NCBI GenBank assembly: GCA_946902985.2
Contig: OX336400.1
Location: forward strand, 170,821,043 to 170,885,042
From: Meconema thalassinum
Taxonomy: Eukaryota; Arthropoda; Insecta; Orthoptera; Tettigoniidae
DNA: 64,000 nucleotides
Direction of reading: 5' to 3'
Shown here one piece after another: positions 21,186 to 32,106 of the stretch. The translations under genes were made by a program, and so were the position numbers. The notes beneath the pieces are model-generated. The model did no database searches. It saw only the letters and a program-made list of their open reading frames with translations, and had not been told where the DNA came from. Every line of letters begins with the position of its first letter. Within the stretch, counting starts at the first letter, position 1.

Positions 21186-21345
21186 CTTCTACTCCAGGCA
21201 AATGCCAGGATGGTTCCTAACTTAAGGCCACGGCCTCTTCCTTCCCAATTCCTACCCTGCATTACAAATATGCATACTGCTACTGATATCACAACAATAC
21301 AGGTTGACAGACAAATTCTACACACACCCAAGTGCACGTAGATAA
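21186..21345 (+). mobile_element. SINE-D 3' half
   Basis: Core (CCAGGCAAATGCCAGGATGG, GGCCACGGCCTC) joined to the tail (GACAAATTCTACACACACCC). The head is lost; SINE-I abuts it. Confidence 0.75.
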
Positions 21346-21544
21346 ATTACTACAAAGTCAAGCCCCTCAAATGAAACACCAACAATAATTGCTTTTTCGA
21401 GTTTATATTCCGTTTATCCGTACGTTCTGTTTAATCGGGATTTGGATAATTGATACTTAAGCGTCCTTTATTTCAAGTCCCGGAGCACCTACCTAACACA
21501 CTACTACAGTCCACAGAAACACAGGTTCTCAAGCGAATTAAATT

Positions 21545-22325
21545 GTTGTTGATTCATTTGGGATTTTGCATTATCGTAGTCATGTAACCTCGTGTAACTG
21601 GGTGTACGTAAACTTTGTCTGATAACCTGTATTATTGTGATGGCTGTATTAGAGTGTGTATTGCTAACTGAAGCCTCCATGGCTTAAGGGGCAGCACGCC
21701 GGCCTCTCACCGCTGGGTTCATGGTTCAAATCTCGGTCATTCCATGTGAGATCTGAGCTGGACAAAACGGAGGCAGACAGGTTTTTCTCCGAGTACACCG
21801 GTTTTCCCTGTCGATAATTTCATTCCAACAACACTCTCCAATATCATTTCATTTCATCTGTCATTCATTTAATCATTACCTCAGAGGAGTGCGACAGGCT
21901 TGGGCAGCTGGCACAGTTCATATCCTCGTCGCTAGATGGGGGCTTCATTCATTCCATCCCTGGGCCGATCGGTGGACTGGAAGAAGGCTGTGGATTTTCA
22001 TTGCTAACTGAAGCTAAGGTTATTTACAGAGGCGGCCGTGACCTTAATTTAGGTAACATCCCGGCATTTTTCTGGAGTAGAAGTGGGAAACCACGGAAAG
22101 CCACTTCAATGATGACTGAGGTGGGAATCGAACTCCTGTCAGTTTTGCCCTGTTCCAACCCTCAGATCAGAATTGAATTTCTTGGTAGAGCCGGAAGTTA
22201 AACTGGACCTCTGGGGCAGATGACCTAGCAGTTGCGTAGTTCCCTTAAAACCTTAATAACTAACTAACTGAACTAGACCTCCGGAGTAATAGCCGAGAAT
22301 GCTAGCCACTACGCAACGAAAGGTA
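21545..22325 (-). mobile_element. SINE-D copy, split by SINE-A
   Basis: Tail 21545-21660 and core plus head 22014-22325 flank SINE-A. A repeat-M piece (about 22205-22262) also interrupts the head. Confidence 0.8.
21674..22000 (+). mobile_element. SINE-A copy 2, nested
   Basis: Full SINE-A flanked by the 13-bp duplication TTGCTAACTGAAG (21661-21673 and 22001-22013). Confidence 0.92.
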
Positions 22326-24060
22326 CAAATTGAACACACACCCCAGTATACTGGGCTAATGACCCTCAATATGTCCAAACCCCTATTACGAAATTACAAC
22401 ATATTGATCATATTGAGTAAGGTATTTTAATGGAATAACGAAATAGGTTGATCATATAATAATGACACAATATTTCCAATTAATAGTCTATAATTTAATT
22501 CATTTCATTAAAATATATACACATTATCAAAACCAATACATTCCAAAGAACAGTTGATTTTATTACGACGTAATAATATAAACCTTATTATATTTCTGAA
22601 ATAATAGACCTAAGTGTAAATGTAAAAAAAAACAAATAGATTTATAATACAGACAAATGAAGACCTCACGGAAAGAACGGTGTAAATCCATTTATTTCAG
22701 AAACGAGTTTATGGCGCATTCTGGTGGCCAGCCATCGTCACTACAGATCCGTTGAAATTAATTTCAAATAAAGCGGAATGTCACCGAGATACAGAGGTTC
22801 TTTTAGTGGAAACGGAAAGAAAGTCCCATATCCTCTCACTTTTTTTAGAATTTAACTTTAGTAGATATTTGTTTTACATGTAGGCCTACTTCCTTTATAC
22901 GAAAGAAATTTGGCCAAAAAAACTGTTACTTATCCTCAATTAGGGCATTTATAGTGTTTGTTTTTAGTGTTAAAAGTTTAAATTCGCTCTCCTGAAACAT
23001 TTACAGAATGTGATTTGCCCCGTTTTTCCCGTCGAGTCTTCTAATATCAAGTCTATCAGTCTTTGGAATTGATAACATAATACTCTAATTCAGCAAATAA
23101 ATTTTGCTTTGACCAAAGCTAAGGAAGTTACAGCACTGTATAGTAATCATTATACACTATTGCCATGTAATTTTTCCGTCATGGCTTTGAGACGGCCGTC
23201 ACCGGAAGCTCCGCACGCACGCATGACGGCGACGGTTCACCATGTATCCGCGAGAGAGCAGTCTACACATATTCATTATTGAGTGCGGCCTATCGATTTT
23301 GTCTGAAGAAAACATTGCTTGTAGTTATCAAAAACAACTCAGAAATATAATTTTGAAATTTAACCAATAGCAGAAATGTGGGAAATCAACATCTGTGCGG
23401 TAATTTTTTGCGCAGTTCTTATCACACCGGACATACCAGCATTCCGGATTCCTCGGGCATTGGAGCGGTAAATACAAATATCAAACGTTACACCGAATGA
23501 TTCTGGTTTTAATACCCATTAAATATCAGTCCCTCAAATACCTATCCATAAATTCACAAAACAAAAACCACGTTTCCCCCACACTTTTCAATATATCGTG
23601 TTGTTTTAATAATTTAAAACATATCATAACCTTTCATCGTTACGATGCAATCACAATGCGACACCACAGGTCTGAAGGAATGTGGTGTTAAACATTAATT
23701 CATACACTTCTTAGAATTAAAACTCAGTAATATTAACACTTTCTATTTTCTTGTTATTTATTTTCTTATACGGTATCTGATCATAAAGAGAGCTAGTGTG
23801 TTGAAAACGAGATAAATAAATTACATAAAATATACATTCAGCACTCAGCTGTTTATCAGGTGTTTGCCCATAAGTGGTGCTACCTAGCGGCTTACAGGTG
23901 AATTGGTGCTGCCCCTTATCAATTGTTTCTTTGAATATCCGTTTTTCCTGTTTTGCCTAAATGTACATACTGTAATAATATCTATACTGTGGTTACAGCA
24001 TCTTTTGTTCCAAAGTGGAATGACTGCCATAGTCAAATAAGGAGTTGTATTCTTCAATTT
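22326..24060. other. No gene recognised
   Basis: AT-rich intergenic sequence. A short GC-richer patch at about 23180-23270 is the only compositional feature. No repeat family or domain recognised. Confidence 0.4.
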
Positions 24061-24146
24061 AGTCAAGGAGGCGCTAGTCAGTGGAGTCAACTTGGCAGTG
24101 CGGAGTCGTATCGGGCGAGTCAAGTGTGTTCCGCATTCGTGGTGTG

Positions 24147-24279
24147 ATGGATCGTGACGGGCGTGATTTCAATGACATTGACGGGATTGATATTAATTAT
24201 TTACCGATTTATAAAGTGTGTGAACCAGTGACCAAGCTGAGGACTACACCAACGTGTCTAATGAAAAATGCAGATACAG
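24147..24279 (+). CDS. Candidate first coding exon, unknown gene
   Basis: ATG at 24147 opens a frame beginning MDRDGRDFNDIDGIDINYLP and continuing about 44 codons to ACAG|GTATTG, a plausible splice donor at 24280-24281. Upstream, TCAGT at 24078-24082 matches the arthropod initiator, and the 65-bp leader between them is GC-richer than its surroundings. The protein is acidic and then rich in C/T/K; I do not recognise it. No second exon was identified downstream, where SINEs begin at 24444. If not spliced, the frame stops at 24299. It could be a chance ORF. Confidence 0.3.
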
Positions 24280-24443
24280 GTATTGTCCAATTTAACTGAT
24301 TATAGAAATTAGTTAAACTCAAGGTGACCGTACGTCCCATTTTACGAGAATATCTAAGTCCAGTTCGTGCCGTGGTTACAAGCATATGTTCATAATTGAT
24401 TACTATTATTATTATTATTATATTATTATTATTAATATTATTA

Positions 24444-24805
24444 CCGACAGTAGTGGCTATGCTGGCTAAAGCGCAGCATTAGGTCATGGGGCCAAGCTCT
24501 CTGCTGACTCGGTAGACGCGTGGGTTCGAGCCCCACCGTCGGCCGTCCTTGAAATGGTTTTCCGTGGTTTCCCATTTTCAACACCAGGCAAATGCTGGGA
24601 CGGTACCTTCTGACAGGCCACGGCCGCTTCCTTCCCCATCCTTGTCCAGTTTCATTCACCATCATTCATTTTATCTCTCATTCACTCCTCTCATGAGGTT
24701 GGCGTTAGGAAGGGCATTCGGCCGTAAAATCCATCGCCACGAAGTCTTCCATTGCATCTCATCCCCGACGCCGTTGGAAAACGGGAATAATAAGGGGTAG
24801 TCATA

Positions 24806-24806
<1 letters not shown>
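24444..24806 (+). mobile_element. SINE-F
   Basis: tRNA-like head with GTGGGTTCGAGCCCCACC (B box), shared core (GGTTTTCCGTGGTTTCCC ... CAGGCAAATGCTGGGACGG ... GGCCACGGCCGCTTCC), a long 3' part (GGCGTTAGGAAGGGCATTCGG), ending in an ATT repeat. Confidence 0.8.

Positions 24807-24853
<47 letters not shown>
24807..24853 (+). repeat. (ATT)n tail
   Basis: About 15 ATT units closing SINE-F. Confidence 0.95.
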
Positions 24854-24870
24854 CATCATCGTTATGAGGC

Positions 24871-25705
24871 ACCTTCGGTGGCTTAATTGGTGGCATGCTG
24901 AGCTTCTATGCCCAAGTTTGCGGGTTCAAACCTGGCCGAAGTCGTCGGATTTTTTAAGAGCATTAAAAATCTCTCAGTATGCCATCCTTCGGAGGGGAAG
25001 TAAAGCCGGCGCGGTGGTCCAATGTCATAGAATTATGGCATGAAAAAGAACCTTCCACTGACTACACTTGGGTGAAGCAAAATTTCTAGGTTATGTTCGA
25101 TTAATACTCTTAAGATCCAACGGTTGTCACCAGACGCTGGTTGCGATGGCATCTAGTAGTAGCGAAGTTCACAGCTAGGTGTCATGGACGGTACCATTTG
25201 GTAGCAAAAGTAGGAACTACTTGAAATCGTCTGCAGTCCTTACTTGAATTAAAACAGATAACACACACTAATACAGCCATCACAATTAACATCGGTTATC
25301 AGACAGATTCTAAGCCTCCGTGGCTTAGGCGGCAGCACGCCGGCCTCTCACCGCTGAGTCCGTGGTTCAAATCCCGGTCACTCCATATGAGATCTGTGCT
25401 GGACAAAACGGAGGCAGACAGGTTTTTCTCCGGGTACTCCGGTTTTCCGTGTCAAAATATAATTCCAGCAACACTCTCCACTGTCATTTCATTTCATCTG
25501 TCATTCATTTCATCATTGCCCCAGAGGAGTGCGACAGGCTTCGGCAGCCGGCACAGTTCATATCCTCGCCGCTAGTTGGGGGCTTCATTCATTCCATTCC
25601 TGACCCGGTCGGAGACTGGAAGCAGGCTGTGGATTTTCATTTTCATTTTCATCAGACAGATTCTACACACACACAAAGTACACGGGGCTACATGACCACG
25701 TTGAC
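24871..25705 (+). mobile_element. SINE-B copy, split by SINE-A
   Basis: Head and body 24871-25312, tail 25651-25705 (CACGGGGCTACATGACC). Confidence 0.85.
25313..25650 (+). mobile_element. SINE-A copy 3, nested
   Basis: Full SINE-A with tandem ATTTTC tail. 15-bp duplication ATCAGACAGATTCTA at 25298-25312 and 25651-25665 within SINE-B. Confidence 0.93.
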
Positions 25706-25925
25706 CGGTGTTAATTGTGATGGCTGAATTAGTGTGTGTTATCTGTAATTCAGGTAAGGACTGCAGACGATTAATTTCAAGTAATTCCTACATTTGCTAC
25801 CAAATGTTACCGTCAACGACACCTAGCCGTGAACTTGGCTACAAGATGGCACCGCAGGCTGCCCCTGGCAGAACGTTGGAACTTAATAGAGCGTTAATCA
25901 ATCTAACCTAAAAAGTGGAGATGTA
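25706..25925 (-). mobile_element. SINE-B fragment
   Basis: Inverted SINE-B middle (CCGGTGTTAATTGTGATGGC ... AGGACTGCAGACG ... CGTCAACGACACCTAG), fused head-on to the preceding copy. Confidence 0.75.
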
Positions 25926-26054
25926 AAAGAGACGATCAGCTCTCATTCAGAATTATTGAATTTTACATGCATCATGCGTTATTTTTGAAGATGTTGCTTG
26001 TTTGAAAAAATATACGCATCGAAGTAGTTACTTGACTTATAGAGTCCAGGTCAT

Positions 26055-26191
26055 GTATAGGTCACGATACGCACTTTGTTCAAATGTGGTATTTATCGTT
26101 AATGTTTTTCTGTGGTTTATGTTGCGTTTATAGTAAAATCATAAGTGTTGACCATCACGCCACCATTTTGTTTACGTATCGTGACCTATAC
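26055..26191. mobile_element. Short MITE with 17-bp perfect inverted ends
   Basis: GTATAGGTCACGATACG at 26055-26071 is perfectly inverted at 26175-26191; total 137 bp. TA next to TAGGTC... would fit a TA-target (Tc1/mariner-type) MITE, but this is inference. Confidence 0.55.
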
Positions 26192-26594
26192 TACTCCTGT
26201 TCCAATACCTGACACAGTAAGTGCAGTACTAACAACTTTAGGATTGATAAGCAAATTTTAAAACAAATAATCTGAACAATTAAAAAAACGTGAATATTAA
26301 GAATTGTCTTATAAATATTATTTCATCCTTTTATTGCAAAAAACATTTAAATATTAACAGTGAGGTTTTGGAAGTTGCACAAAATGCAGAAATCAGCCAG
26401 AATTATTGAAATTGTTCTTCGAGCGACTAATAGTCTTACCACTGTAATATTAATAATGTTCAGTCACTTCTTACTTCCCTTTAAATGGATATATTTACAG
26501 TTGAATCTCTGAAGCACTCAAGTATCGATATGTCACTTAACCGTTATGAAGACTGGTGATGTGATGTGATGAGCAACGCTGTCGGTCGTGTCAA

Positions 26595-27218
26595 TCAGTG
26601 TTTCCCATAGCCTCCGTAGCCGTGTCCACCAAATCCATGTCCATATCCACTGAATCCATGTCCACCATAGCCTCCTGCGACTCCTACAGGATGAGGATCT
26701 GGAATAACCACGGGGCTAGGAACGGGAACAGGAACTGGGCTTGGAACATCTACAGGAACAGGTTGCGGAACGCTTACAGGAACGGGATGAGGAACTGGGT
26801 AGGGAACGGACTGAGGAACAGGATAAGGAACGGGTCTGTTAACAGTTACTGGATACGGTCTAGTAACAGTCACTGGTACTGGCTGTGGAACGGGAACAGG
26901 AACGGCACGAGGAACGGGAACAGGGTAAGGAGCAGGAACGGGAACTGGATAACGTCTTGTGACTGTTACTGGATACGGCTGTGGAACGGGATAAGGGCGT
27001 GGGATTGATATAGTGCGAACTGAAGGACTGCTGGTTCCAATTCCACCGCCGAATCCATATCCAGCAAATCCTCCGCCATATCCACCGTAACCTCCATGTC
27101 CACCAAATCCTCCATAGCTGCTATGTCCACCGAATCCTCCATAGCCATAACCTAGGCCAATGTTCCCACGTTTCACAAGTTTCTCTGCACAGGCAAGCGA
27201 TGCAGCAAGGAAGCATAC
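26595..27218 (-). CDS. Gly-rich / VPV-repeat secreted cuticular-type protein, exon 2 (gene 2)
   Basis: Minus-strand exon: acceptor AG at 27220-27219 (TTAACCAG|GTATGC), phase 0, 207 codons to TGA at 26597-26595. Starts VCFLAASLACAEKLVKRG: the end of a signal peptide, then a dibasic KR-G. Then a Gly/Tyr-rich arm, a central VPV block with 'RPYPVTVNRPVPYPV', a proline-valine run with an acidic insertion (VDVPSPVPVPVP), and a short His/Gly arm ending GYGKH. The frame is open further upstream of the acceptor, but that extension (about 20 residues) is probably intron, because the splice position matches genes 1 and 3. Exon 1 was not found. AATAAA on the minus strand at 26335-26330 is a plausible poly(A) signal. 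Inferred cuticle structural protein. Confidence 0.87.
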   Translation of the reverse strand, partial: VCFLAASLACAEKLVKRGNIGLGYGYGGFGGHSSYGGFGGHGGYGGYGGGFAGYGFGGGIGTSSPSVRTISIPRPYPVPQPYPVTVTRRYPVPVPAPYPVPVPRAVPVPVPQPVPVTVTRPYPVTVNRPVPYPVPQSVPYPVPHPVPVSVPQPVPVDVPSPVPVPVPSPVVIPDPHPVGVAGGYGGHGFSGYGHGFGGHGYGGYGKH

Positions 27219-27491
27219 CTGGTTAACAAAAGGCACTTCAATAACATAAATACAATATAAACTAGAGCTGATATTAAGCAATGTTCGGTTAGAATAATCG
27301 AATTATTTAAAATTAATCGGAAACGATTAATCGATTAATCGACTAGCCGACTAATCGATAAATTGGCTAACCAAAGGAACGATTTATTGATTAGTAGACA
27401 CAAGATAAGAAAATAAGTTTAAATAAGGGATCATCACTGAAGTTGAGCTACGCATTTTTTTCGGAATGATGTATAGCAATCTATAAATGTT
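27219..27491. other. Intron/upstream of gene 2 with ATCGATTAATCGATT repeats
   Basis: Near 27290-27365 many short palindromic ATTAATCG/CGATTAAT words recur. A similar patch occurs at 31060-31120. Otherwise nothing recognised. Confidence 0.45.
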
Positions 27492-28007
27492 GCGGCTTCG
27501 GTGGTGTAGTTGGTAGCATTCTGAGCTTTTATGCCCAAGATCGCGGGTTCAAACCCGGCCGAAGTCGTCGGATTTTTTAAGAGCGTTAATATCCCTCAGT
27601 ATGCCTTCCTTCGGAGGGGAAGTAAAGCCAGTGGTCCCATGTCATAGATTTATGGCATGTTAAAGAACCTTCCACTAATTACACCTGGGTGAAGCTAAAT
27701 TAGGTTAGGTTAAACATTTGGCAAACACTCTTAGGTTCCGACGTTCGTCGCCGGGAGACGACTGTAGTGGCGTCTGGTAACCAGGTTCTGAACTAGTAGT
27801 CGCTGACGGTGGTGTTTGGTGGCAAAAGTAGGAATTACTTAAAACAATTAAATGTCTGCAGTTCTTGCTTGAATTGAAAACGGTTACACACACTAATACA
27901 GTCATCACAATTATCACCGGTTATCAGACAAATTCTACACACACCCAAAGTACACGGGACTACATGACCGCGTTGTCGCAACCCCTAAACTGAGGAACCA
28001 ACCAACC
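27492..28007 (+). mobile_element. SINE-B, full-length reference copy
   Basis: 516 bp from the tRNA-derived head (GCGGCTTCGGTGGTGTAG; GGTTCAAACCC) to the AACCAACC tail. Flanked by the perfect 13-bp duplication ATCTATAAATGTT (27479-27491 and 28008-28020). It shows that the head block and the GTTGTCGCA..CCCCTAAACTGAGGAACC tail block belong to one element. Confidence 0.95.
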
Positions 28008-28065
28008 ATCTATAAATGTTACTTTTTGCCTAAATAAATATACTGTACTAGGAGTATCAAAATAG

Positions 28066-28447
28066 ACGCGCTCCCGACTTGTTTATGAACTTGCCAGGGA
28101 AACTTTCCTTTTTGAAGACTTATGCTTTCGATTGCAATTGCCTCCTACAAGACAAGAACAGGAATTCCTAAGGATGAGACAAAGAAAGCGAGCGGAAATT
28201 TACCTGGAATTCTATGGGACTGATGCCATGTCTCAGAGAAATTGGACTGAACCTAACTATGAAATGAGCAGTGCTCTGAATAGACTTGCTGTACACGGCT
28301 TCCATCAAAAGCTGTGCTTGCGACGAGTCTTTCATGAACCTTCTGAACATTGTGTATGCATATTATGTGCTAAACAGTGTGATCGATACCATTTTAGTGA
28401 ATGGTCTAAGAGAACACTTTCCTTATTAGATTACTCGAAATTGGAGC
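28066..28447 (+). CDS. Unidentified ORF with Cys motif, cut by a SINE
   Basis: An open frame without stops runs from after a TAG at 28063-28065 to the SINE-B junction at 28448 (the formal stop at 28467 is inside the SINE). It reads with ordinary, non-repetitive composition: an acidic/basic helix-like start (LVYELARETFLFEDLCFRLQ), a central 'EIYLEFYGTDAMSQRNW', then CVCILCAKQC followed by DRYHFSEW. The three cysteine pairs and H could be a zinc-binding site. I do not recognise the family. It could be an exon of a host gene or of a large transposon; the start codon is unclear. I favour a decayed coding exon over a chance frame, mainly because of composition. Confidence 0.35.
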
Positions 28448-29345
28448 TGGTTGGTTCCTTAGTTTAGTGGCTGCGACAACGCGGTCATGTAGCCCCGTGT
28501 ACTTTGGGTGTGTGTAGAATCTGTCTGATAACCGGTGTTAATTGTGATGACTGTATTAGTGTGTGTTATCTGTTTTTAATTCAAGTAAGGACTGCAGACG
28601 TTGAATTTCAAGTAGTTCCTACTCTTGCCGTCAAACGCCACCGTCCACGACTACTAGTCAGAACTTGGCTACTAGACGCCACAGCAGTCTGCTCCTGGTG
28701 ACGAAAGTAGGAACCTAATTAGAGCGTTGTTTAACCTATAATATTAATTTAGCTTCGCACAGGTGTAATTAGTGGAAGGTTCTATAACATGCCATAAATC
28801 TATGACATAGGACCGCTGGCTTCACTTCCCCTCCGAAGGAAGGCATACTGAGGGACTTTTAACGCTCTTAAAAATCCTACGACTTCGGCCGGGTTTGAAC
28901 CCGCGATCTTGGGCATACAAGCTCACAATAATAATATCGTATGGCCTCGGATGCTGGATGCAAGCTTTGTAATTTGACACCCAGAGGGTAACTTGCATAT
29001 CGAATTTCGTTGTTCCTTGAATCACTATGAAATTCAAGGAGGTTAGATATCTCAGCTCCTTGAGCACTATAGCGCTTTCTAGAAGAGAAACGAGGAACGT
29101 TGTGATGGCGGAAATTCCCGAGATTAATTTTGCCGTTATGAACACGGCCTACTGAATTCAAATGGGATCTTTGACATGCCAACATCGTGTGACATGCGTG
29201 TCGTATATTTGCCGCCTTTCAAAAATTACTTACCACGGCCAGGAGCGAACCTGCAAGCTTGGGGTTAGTAGACCGACACGCTATCCACTCACCCACCGTG
29301 GCAAGCTATAGAAGCTCAGCACGCTACCAACCACGCCACCGAAGC
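28448..29345 (-). mobile_element. SINE-B copy, hosting SINE-H
   Basis: Plus-strand tail GGTTGGTTCCTTAG at 28448; inverted head ends CGCCACCGAAGC at about 29343. SINE-H lies within the head. Confidence 0.88.
28926..29307 (-). mobile_element. SINE-H copy 2, nested
   Basis: Inverted copy of 9374-9759, with a 3' tail of AT-rich triplets. 11-bp duplication ATA(C/G)AAGCTCA at 28915-28925 and 29308-29318. Confidence 0.9.
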
Positions 29346-29624
29346 AGCTTAAAATGTAACTTAATGCACATTGGTGCGCAGTTCCTTTACTATTAAAGTG
29401 ACCTTCCTTGTTTATGTTAACAATAACCTAATAAGAGTCAGTGACAGTGAAGGGACAAATATCAGTCAAATTGAGAAGGGTTTCAAAATAAGAAAATGCA
29501 AAGATTTTGAATTATTATTCAATTTTTAAAATTTAGGGCAGGAACTTTTTGTGTTACTTTGTTTTAGCCTAGTTTTTTACAAGGAAGGTGCATTGTATAA
29601 AAATATAAAATGATACAATATATT

Positions 29625-30096
29625 TTATGTTCGACCATGTCGAAATGTAAACATTATGTGTCGGAAATCTGTATCATAATGAGGCTCATTATAACACTAT
29701 TTTTCATTATGAAACAGTTTCTCCCACCAATCAGAGCTCAAGAAACAGTTGTGTGGCCAATTAGATAAGGATACCTTCGCGCATGCGCTCAAAATCCAAC
29801 ATATTTATGTGTTGTCAAGCAAAGTGAACGGTCTCTGCTTCCGGAGTGCCTTGACCACGCATGCGCTTTGTTCAGTCACCAAAGCTGGTGTTCACTAATA
29901 ACTGAATTAACTGAATCCCACTGATATATGAATATTTATGTTAAAACATATAATAAAGTTATAATTATCGTCGAACATAAACAGTCGTATGCAACTCGCC
30001 TATAATGGTAATTAAGACACTCGCATACGCTCGTTTTATAAAGATACTCTTGTCTTAATTATAGCCAATATAGGCTCGTTGCATAATGTACTATTA
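29625..30096 (-). mobile_element. Repeat K copy 2
   Basis: Inverted relative to 1495-1976: 3' part first (TTTATGTTCGACC, GAGGCTCATTATAACACT), ending in the palindrome 29994-30085 (ATGCAACTCGCCTATAATGG with its inverse). Confidence 0.75.
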
Positions 30097-30722
30097 TGTT
30101 CGACCCTAACTATTTTGTTTCAGAAAACTGTATCATAATGAGGCTCATTATAACACTATTTTTCATTATGAAACAGTTTCTCCCACCAATCAGAGCTCAA
30201 GAAACAGTTGTGTGACCAATTAGATAAGGATACCTTCGCGCATGCGCTCAAAATCCAACATGTCTATATAAATTACCGAAATTGCACCGTCCATATGTTC
30301 GCGTAAATAAACTGGTGAATATGAGACAAGAAATGGCATAGTACCTTAATATCCCCAAAATCAATTTCTACACAGCGCGTGGTTTCGAAACGACTTCGGT
30401 GACAGTTTTACTGAATACTGGAGCACAATCTGAACATATGGCATTGAAGCACACAGAGCGCATGCGTCGGTTGTCCAGAGAGCTTGGAAAACAGAGATAT
30501 ACTACCCACCGCAGTACCCGGTCACAACATTCTAGTGACTGAATATTTATGTTAAAATATATAGCCTAATAAAGTTATAATTATCGTCGAACATAAACAG
30601 TCGTATGCAACTCGCCTATAATGGTAATTAAGACACTCGTATGGAAATTATAAAACTCGCATACGCTCGTTTTATAAAAAATACTCGTGTCTTAATTATA
30701 GCCATTATAGGCTCGTTGCAAG
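30097..30722 (-). mobile_element. Repeat K copy 3, longer internal region
   Basis: Directly follows copy 2 in the same orientation. 30120-30265 nearly repeats 29660-29800, but the middle (about 30275-30535) is different. Ends in a palindrome (30603-30720) cut by SINE-A. Contains two CCAAT boxes (30186-30190, 30216-30220) and TATATAAA at 30265-30272 at promoter-like spacing. Confidence 0.7.
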
Positions 30723-31005
30723 CCTCCGTGGCTTAGGCGGCAGCACGCCGGCCTCTCACCGCTGGGTCCGTGGTTCAAATCCCAGTCACTCCATGTGAGA
30801 TCTGTGCTGGACAAAACGGAGGCAGACAAGTTTTTCTCCGGGTACTCCGGTTTTCCCTGTCCACATTTCATTCCAGCAACACTCTCCACTGTCATTTCAT
30901 TTCATCTGTCATTCATTTAATCATTGCCCCAGAGGAGTGCGTCAGGCCTCGGCAGCCGGCACAGTTCATATCCTCGCCGCTAGATGGGGGCTTCATTCAT
31001 TAATT
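30721..31005 (+). mobile_element. SINE-A copy 4, 3'-truncated
   Basis: Intact head and body, stops at GGGGCTTCATTCATTAATT, lacking the final about 50 bp. Confidence 0.9.
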
Positions 31006-31174
31006 AATTAAATGTCTGTTTCGCTTGTGTGAGAGCGTAGTGAAAGGAGCAAAGTATATAGATTAATCGGTAATCGATTTTTCTGCTTCGATAACCGATT
31101 AGTCGATAAATGAAACTAATCTATTAACCCGCGAGGACTGGCGCATGGGTATTTTTGACCCGAGGCCTAAATCA

Positions 31175-31892
31175 TCCCTCCCTATATTATTCTGCTAAGG
31201 CCCCATTCCAGTTTTGTACCGAAAAAGAAGGTCCCATTAACACCACCCTACACAAATGGGGTACCTACAGGTTCAGCATAACCCAATGCGTAAGCGAAAC
31301 GTACTCACTTACTCTTTAAATGCCTCTCAATTAAATAAATACCTTAAAACACGTATATTTACAATGAAATAATGAAAGAATGCAACACGGTAACCATGGT
31401 AACAGAATCTCACAGGTCCATCTATTTCTGTAAGACGCAATGCAATTCCAATTATTACATTACTGTGAAAGTTTCCAGACGGTTATAGGGTTATAACTGA
31501 ACCAAATTAAACTGTAAAATTCATCAATACAAAGGCTACAGTATAATGCTCCTAAGGGGGTCAAGGGGCACTCTAGAAATTTTTCACGCAATTTTCACGT
31601 GTGAGTGTGGTACGAAAGGTCTTTTTCACCCGACTATAAAGGGTTTCCGGAGACCACATTTAAAGGTCCTTAAATTAACAGTGTCTGTGATATTCCCTGA
31701 AAACTAACTTCGCTCTGATATACCTATGAAGGAATGACAACCCCCTAACCACCGAAACCAATAGCTGAATTGATAAAGTCTGATTATTCATACCAAGTAT
31801 AAATCAGTCATAGCATTCATGATTGAGATTTTGCTAAGTGTACTCTTTACAACTAGAATATTCGCGGGCGAAGCCACGACGGGTAATACTAG
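31175..31892 (+). mobile_element. Helitron-2, 718-bp non-autonomous copy
   Basis: Begins TCCCTCCCTATATTATTC after A (31174) and ends ...GGGTAATACTAG before T (31893), with the subterminal hairpin CGCGGGCGAAGCCACG. Its 5' 100 bp match 8493-8799. Confidence 0.82.
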
Positions 31893-32093
31893 TGGTTTAT
31901 ATTTCCGTTTTGGTCAGCCCTTATTTCCCGTCGCTTACAGTACCTTCCTTCCTAGCCTTGAAACATGTCCATAGCTTTTGGAACACTCAAGTTATTTCTA
32001 TATTATTTACGGTTGGGTCAGATTTACCCATGGCGCCACTCCTAGCATGACAATTTTCGGCTTACGTTAGTTAGGACAATCTGAAAAAAAGAA

Positions 32094-32106
32094 GGGGGGG
32101 GGGGGG
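32094..32106 (+). repeat. G13 run
   Basis: Uninterrupted guanine tract inside the piggyBac-like element; likely length-variable. Confidence 0.95.

Noticed and set aside
27492..27570. Functional tRNA genes at box A/box B pairs
   Set aside because: Each is the head of a multi-copy SINE with diverged stems, not an isolated tRNA with a terminator.
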